NCBI GenBank assembly: GCA_963803155.1
Contig: CAWDMN010000082.1
Location: forward strand, 1 to 64,000
DNA: 64,000 nt
Reading direction: 5' to 3'
Origin: CAWDMN01 sp963803155
GTDB lineage: Bacteria; Acidobacteriota; Terriglobia; Versatilivoradales; Versatilivoraceae
Under the pieces are notes generated by a model. The model made no database searches and was not told the origin of the DNA. It saw only the letters and a program-made list of their open reading frames with translations. The translations under genes and the position numbers were made by a program. Every line of letters begins with the position of its first letter. Positions within the stretch are counted from its first letter, which is position 1. Shown here piece after piece: positions 59,277-64,000 of the stretch.

Positions 59277-62200
59277 ATACCGTCCCCCCCTGGCTTCGCC
59301 ACCCTCAAGTTACTCTTGTCTGCACCGTGCTCCTGTTCACCGCCGGCCTCTATTCGCTGTTAACCATGCCGCGCCGTGAGGATCCCAAAATCACGGTGCG
59401 GGTGGGCGTCTTGGCGGCATTCTACCCAGGAGCGACCTCCGAGCAAGTGGAGGAACAGGTCACTCGCGTCATTGAAGAGCAGCTCTTTCGCTATGAAGAG
59501 GTCCGCAAGTCCAAGACTTATTCCACCAGCCGCCCTGGCTTTGCGTTCGTCAATATCTATCTCGAAGAAGGGATCAAGCGCCCGGATATCTTCTGGTCCA
59601 AGTTGAGGCATGACTTGTACACCACGAAATCCATCAAACTTCCTTCAGGCGTGATTGGACCCATTCTCGATACTGACTTCGGAGATACGGTAGCCGTGCT
59701 TCTGGCTCTCCACGGGGAGGCTTATAGTTACCGGGAACTGAAGAATTATGCCGAAAGAATCGAAGAAGCTTTGCGGAGCGTGCGGGCCACTTCAAAAATC
59801 AAACGCTACGGCGAACAAAAAGAGCAGATTTGCGTCACGAGCACTTCGGAGCGAATTGCCCAGTACCAGGTTCCTCTCCCCCGTGTCATCCAGGCGTTAC
59901 AAGCCCGGAATGCGGTGCAATTCGGCGGCCGTTTCGACGCGGAGACGACACGCCCTCCCATCCAAGCCAATGCCCCTTTCCAGACCCCGGAGCAAATCCG
60001 ACGAGTGATTGTCGATGTCAGCCCAACGGGCGTGCCGATTTATCTGGGCGATCTCGCCTCGGTGGAGTGGAGGTATCAGGATCCACAATTTCTGACGCGG
60101 TATAACGGATCGCCCGCATTGCTAATCTCCGTGGAAATGCAGGAAGGGTATAACATTGTCGATTTCGGCCAGCAAATCTCCGGCAAGCTGGCGGAGGCCA
60201 CTCGTCAATTGCCCCCCGACCTCAAAATTGACATTGTGGCCAATCAGCCTCAGATGGTTGAAAAACGGATCAGTAGCTTTCTCAAGGAATTCGGACTTGC
60301 CATTGCTTCCGTGGTCTTGGTCACCATGCTGCTCCTGCCCTTCCATGTAGCCCTGGTGGCCGCCGTGGCTATCCCCGTTACGGTTTCAGTGACCTTCGCG
60401 CTTCTGCACCTGGCCGGCATCGACTTGCAGCAAGTGTCAATTTCGATGTTGGTCGTGATGCTCGGCATCCTTGTAGACGATGCCATTGTCGTGGCCGACA
60501 ATTACGTGGAGTTGCTCGACAAGGGGAAGACTCGTGAATTTGCGGCCGCACATTGCGCCCGCGATATTTTTGTTCCCGTGCTGGTTGCCACCTTGACCAT
60601 CATTTCCGCTTTTCTGCCCATGTTGTTTACTTTGACCGGCAGTGTTGGCGAATTTGTTTACTCCATGCCAATCGTCGTCGCCATTTCGCTCAGCGTCAGT
60701 TTCGCGGTCGCAATTTTCTTTACGCCGCTCGTTTGCTATCAGTTCATCCATTCCGGAATTCATGCCAAAGGCGCGGCCAAAAATAAATTGGATGTCGTGG
60801 GCTGGATGGAAACGCAATATTCAAGAATCATCCGCCTGCCGTTGCGCCACCCGCGAACCACTTGTCTTTTGGGACTTCTATCCGTATTGGCCGGTGGCTT
60901 CCTCCTGATGCGCCTGCCCGATCGGTTCTTCCCCCCGGCGGAACGGGAGCAGTTTGTCATCGATGTCTGGCTTCCGGAGGGCAGCCGGATTCAATCGACT
61001 GACGCTGTCTTGCGCAAAATAGAGAAAGAGCTGACCACGAATCCCCAGGTAGCCAATTTCGGAACCTTTGCCGGCGCTAGCGCTCCCCGTTTTTATTACA
61101 ACGTAGATCCTCAACAGCCCGCGGATAATTATGGTCAAATATTGGTCAATACAAAAGAAGTGAAGACCACTCCCGCCTTGGTTTATCAGCTCCGCAAACA
61201 ATTTCGCGAAATCGTTCCGGAAGCCATGGTCATTGTCAAAGAGTTGCAGCAGGGAGAAATTTTTTCCGCCCCCATCGAAGTTCGCATTTCAGGGGACAGC
61301 CTACCGAGCCTCAAAGCTCTGGGAGCCCAGGTGGCGTCGATTGTACGGCAAGATTCCGGCTCTGATTATGTCCATCTGGATTGGCGCGAAGACCCCTATG
61401 AACTGCGCGTCAACCTCAAGGAGGAGATTGCCAACCGGCTGGGTTTTACCAACGCCAGCATTGCCCGATCCTTGGCCGTGAGTTTCGAGGGAACGGTCGT
61501 TTCCACTTTTTGGGAAGGGACACATGCCATCGATATTTTATTGAGGCTGGATGAGAGCCGCCGGCAAAGTTTCGACAATGTTCGCGATGCCTATCTGACT
61601 TCACCGGTGACTGGCGCCAAAGTCCCACTGCGGCAATTGGCCACGTTGTCGCCGGAGTGGGAGACCGGTCGAATCGTCCGGCGTAACGGGGTTAGGACGC
61701 TTACCGTGCGAAGCCTCTTCCAGGAGGGAGTCTATGCCTCAGGCGTTTTAAAACAGGCACGCGCCAAAATTGAGAAATTGCCGCTCCCGCCCGGTTACCA
61801 GATTGATTATGGCGGGGAATATGAATCCAAGACCAGCATGTCCGGCGGTATTATCAGGGCAGCCACGATTAGTGTCCTTTTGATTTTCTTGACGCTGCTT
61901 TTCCAGTTCCGCTCCTCGGTACAATCTTTGGTTGTCATGTCTTCCGTGCCCCTCTCCATCCTGGGGGCGGCCCTTGGGCTTATGATTATCGGAATGCCCT
62001 TCAGTTTTATGGCCCAGGTGGGACTCATTGGCGTGGGAGGCGTGGTGGTGCGCAATTCGATTCTCCTGGTGGGCTATATCAACGAACGGCGCAAGGAAGG
62101 AGACTCCCTGCTAAAAGCCACGCAGGATGCTGGCGCCCGCCGCCTGCGTCCCGTGTTCCTTACCACCATGGCCGCTGCCATGGGGGTCATGCCCATGATT

Positions 62201-62329
62201 CTATCAGGTTCACTTATGTGGGCGCCCATGGCCGCCGCGATTGCCTTCGGGTTGGTCATCTCCATGTTTTTCACCCTGCTGGTAGTGCCGGCGCTTTATC
62301 TTGTTACCGCCGGGAGAATAAACTCATGA
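59273..62329 (+). CDS. RND multidrug efflux permease, AcrB/HAE1 family
   Basis: 1018 residues with the duplicated RND layout: one helix, a large periplasmic loop, six helices, and a second loop with five helices. The proton-relay acids are in the helix 4 motif LGILVDDAIVVADNYVE. The C-terminal half has GVVVRNSILLVGYINERR and FLTTMAAAMGVMPM, standard for the family. It pumps drugs, bile salts or metabolites outward using the proton gradient. ATGA overlap with the adaptor gene upstream and with the TolC-like gene downstream indicates a single operon. Confidence 0.93.
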   Translation: MNTVPPWLRHPQVTLVCTVLLFTAGLYSLLTMPRREDPKITVRVGVLAAFYPGATSEQVEEQVTRVIEEQLFRYEEVRKSKTYSTSRPGFAFVNIYLEEGIKRPDIFWSKLRHDLYTTKSIKLPSGVIGPILDTDFGDTVAVLLALHGEAYSYRELKNYAERIEEALRSVRATSKIKRYGEQKEQICVTSTSERIAQYQVPLPRVIQALQARNAVQFGGRFDAETTRPPIQANAPFQTPEQIRRVIVDVSPTGVPIYLGDLASVEWRYQDPQFLTRYNGSPALLISVEMQEGYNIVDFGQQISGKLAEATRQLPPDLKIDIVANQPQMVEKRISSFLKEFGLAIASVVLVTMLLLPFHVALVAAVAIPVTVSVTFALLHLAGIDLQQVSISMLVVMLGILVDDAIVVADNYVELLDKGKTREFAAAHCARDIFVPVLVATLTIISAFLPMLFTLTGSVGEFVYSMPIVVAISLSVSFAVAIFFTPLVCYQFIHSGIHAKGAAKNKLDVVGWMETQYSRIIRLPLRHPRTTCLLGLLSVLAGGFLLMRLPDRFFPPAEREQFVIDVWLPEGSRIQSTDAVLRKIEKELTTNPQVANFGTFAGASAPRFYYNVDPQQPADNYGQILVNTKEVKTTPALVYQLRKQFREIVPEAMVIVKELQQGEIFSAPIEVRISGDSLPSLKALGAQVASIVRQDSGSDYVHLDWREDPYELRVNLKEEIANRLGFTNASIARSLAVSFEGTVVSTFWEGTHAIDILLRLDESRRQSFDNVRDAYLTSPVTGAKVPLRQLATLSPEWETGRIVRRNGVRTLTVRSLFQEGVYASGVLKQARAKIEKLPLPPGYQIDYGGEYESKTSMSGGIIRAATISVLLIFLTLLFQFRSSVQSLVVMSSVPLSILGAALGLMIIGMPFSFMAQVGLIGVGGVVVRNSILLVGYINERRKEGDSLLKATQDAGARRLRPVFLTTMAAAMGVMPMILSGSLMWAPMAAAIAFGLVISMFFTLLVVPALYLVTAGRINS

Positions 62330-63705
62330 AACTGAAAATCATTATGTATTTGTTATTAGGCGGCGTGGCCTGGAGCGGGGCTTGGTCTTCCGAGATCGAA
62401 GCCGGCGCCGGCTGACAAAATGCCGCAATCCCCGCTGAACCGACTCCAAGCGTCCATCTCACGTTGGCGGAGGCACAAAGGCGCGCCTTGGAAAAAAATC
62501 GGATGATCCAATTGGCCCGTCTAAAGGTCGATGAAATCGCTCAAAAACGCGCGGGGATCCGCGCCGAATACTTTCCCAAGGTCCTGGCGGACGGGAATTA
62601 TTTCTCATTTAATAAACCGCTGAGGACCACGCTGAGCCTGGGAGGTTTGGGGATTCTCCCTCCACCTTTGCCCAGCATCCCCATTCCCATTGAAGTATTG
62701 CGCCAAGACTTCTTTCTGGGAGGCGGCGGAGTCGTGCAACCCTTGACGCAAATGTTCAAGATTCATGCTGGCGTCAATGCTGTCTCCGCTGAAAGGGACG
62801 AAGCCAAAGCCACCGAGGAAAAAGCGGAACATGAAGTCGCTTATGGGATTGAACAGTTATTTTATGGCGTGTTGATTACCCAACGCCAGAAGGAAGCGGC
62901 TCAAATAAAAGTTGCCGCGGCGGAAGAGTTGCTTCATGAGGTTGAAAACGCCGTCGACGCTGGCAAAGCGCTGCCGGTGGCCAGCCTGGGCCGGCGGGCC
63001 CAACTCTTGGAATCGAAACAAAATCTTCTGGCGCTCGAAATTCAATTGGCCGATTATGCTGAGGCTTTAAACAATCTGATGGGTGCCCCTTTGGCTAATC
63101 GCTGGGAATTGGTTGAACCGGAGCGTCCGTCTTCCACCCTAAATTCCCTGGAGGAGGCTGTGCAAACCGCACTGCAGATGAGTCCGGAAGTGCATGAGGC
63201 CGAGATGACGGTGTCGAAGGCCAAAGCCGGAGTGGGCGCCGCCAAGGCAGAATACCTTCCGGACATCAGCGCTTTTTTCACCTATTATTATCAGAACGGC
63301 ATCCCAACCATGCCCCGCGATTTCAGCGCCGTTGGCGGACGTTTGTCTTATACCCTTTTTGATTTTGGCAAACGGGAAGCACAACTGAGGGAACGACGTG
63401 TCCAACAAAGGCAAGCCGAAGAAAAACTCCAAATGGTCAAAGAGAAGTTGGAAGCCGACGTAAGAAAGAGTTTTCGCGGCGTGGAAAAAGCTCAGGAAAT
63501 GGTCGGGGTTGCGCGCGAAGCTGCCGCGCTCAGGAGAGAAGGAGAACGTTTGAGCAACGATCAATTCGACCTGGGCCTGGTTACCAAGGCCACTTATTGG
63601 GATACTCAAGCCGCCCGAGTCTCCGCCGAAGCCGATCTATTCCGGGCTGAAGCCGGCTGGCGACTTTCCATCTCGGAATTGAAGAAAACGGTAGGAATTC
63701 ATTAG
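62326..63705 (+). pseudogene. TolC-like outer membrane efflux protein, interrupted by an in-frame TGA
   Basis: The ATG at 62326 overlaps the pump stop codon and begins a normal signal peptide (KLKIIMYLLLGGVAWSGAWS). Codon 30 is TGA (62413-62415). The same frame continues beyond it without interruption to 63705, reading QNAAIPAEPTPSVHLTLAEA and then 400 residues of OEP/TolC helices, including ARLKVDEIAQKRAGIR and SYTLFDFGKREAQLRERR. An internal TTG at 62464 would yield a 413-residue protein lacking a signal peptide, so unlikely to reach the outer membrane. TGA followed by C is a known leaky context. A sequencing error, a true nonsense mutation or readthrough are all possible. Confidence 0.72.
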
Positions 63706-63792
63706 AATTCATCCACAAAGTAGAAGAAATCGCAAATGCGGGATGGGTGAGTGCTTCAGGTCGTAACTCATTAAGCGCTGATGAGACATTTA

Positions 63793-63824
63793 GGATGGGT
63801 TACGCTCTTCGTGCTAACGCATCC
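63793..63824. repeat. Imperfect hairpin GGATGGGTTA/TAACGCATCC
   Basis: The arms at 63793-63802 and 63815-63824 pair with one mismatch across a 12-base loop. The sequence resembles common dispersed GGGTTACG-type repeats. It lies downstream of the TolC-like gene and could end the efflux operon. The rest of 63706-63967 shows nothing. Confidence 0.5.
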
Positions 63825-63967
63825 AAAGAGAAAAGGTACTTTTCAACAGGCCTTTGTTAATCCTTATGCCTCATCCTTCATCCATATTTCAACAGTCTCA
63901 TTTGCCAGTCACTCATAATGAAGGAATAATATATGATCATTCTTTGTGGGAATTCGTGGAGGTCGCT

Positions 63968-64000
63968 GTGGAATTTAAAGACAAAATCAGTGCTGTCTTG
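63968..64000 (+). CDS. Start of an unidentified gene, cut by the window end
   Basis: GTG at 63968 is five bases after GGAGGT, and the frame stays open for the eleven remaining codons, reading MEFKDKISAVL. This would suit a short-chain dehydrogenase N-terminus, but too little is visible to say. Confidence 0.35.
   Translation, partial: MEFKDKISAVL

Overview
The window looks like chromosomal DNA of a heterotrophic, polymer-degrading Gram-negative bacterium, most likely an acidobacterium (Solibacter/Bryobacter-like). The clues are an Oar-type TonB-dependent receptor with an N-terminal carboxypeptidase-regulatory-like domain and no SusD partner, a periplasmic-propeller hybrid histidine kinase, a CRTAC1/ASPIC-UnbV protein, many Tat- or Sec-exported enzymes, and dispersed intergenic repeats. 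This assignment is inferred from gene content; there is no rRNA or other marker gene in the window.

Layout. 1-870: gene-free, with repeated GCACAATGTC units and a perfect 16-bp inverted repeat resembling the end of an IS21-type element, then an inverted copy of a dispersed repeat. 0.9-5.5 kb: UDP-glucuronate decarboxylase, a DUF4038/GH140-like lipoprotein, a four-helix-bundle (S23) gene embedded in ATCTG-type repeats, and a PfkB kinase. 6.3-9.0 kb: a Tat-exported CehA/McbA-type PHP metallohydrolase on the plus strand. 9.2-40.1 kb: about 31 kb of genes all on the minus strand. In transcription order these are a GH2 exo-glucosaminidase-like enzyme, an MFS sugar transporter, a ROK regulator, an acetyl-xylan-esterase-like hydrolase, a TPR protein, the TonB receptor, a DUF4091 protein, a GH42-like enzyme, a Tat-exported TIM-barrel protein, an Asp-box propeller protein, a HEAT protein, a transglutaminase/CARDB protein, an APC permease, a polysaccharide-deacetylase-like protein and alanine racemase. 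40.5-44.7 kb: the hybrid sensor kinase. 45-50.4 kb: HAD phosphatase, GH38-like protein and Tat-exported mannonate-dehydratase-like enolase, all minus strand. 50.5-57.3 kb: CRTAC1 protein, GH78 rhamnosidase and aspartate kinase. 57.3-64 kb: a small membrane protein and an RND efflux operon whose TolC-like gene carries an in-frame TGA.

How the genes fit together. The theme is uptake and breakdown of complex glycans. The best regulatory clue is a 15-bp palindrome (ATTCATTCAATGAAT) found only in two places that I can see: on the start region of the ROK regulator promoter, and just downstream of a consensus promoter for the TonB receptor. This suggests a ROK-controlled uptake regulon. GH140-like, GH78 and UDP-xylose-synthase genes hint at pectic side chains, but the substrate is not established.

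Other points of interest are a GH38-like enzyme whose zinc-binding nucleophile Asp is Ala, a pseudo-receiver in the hybrid kinase, and a dispersed repeat family that shares its end sequence with the leaders of three real genes.
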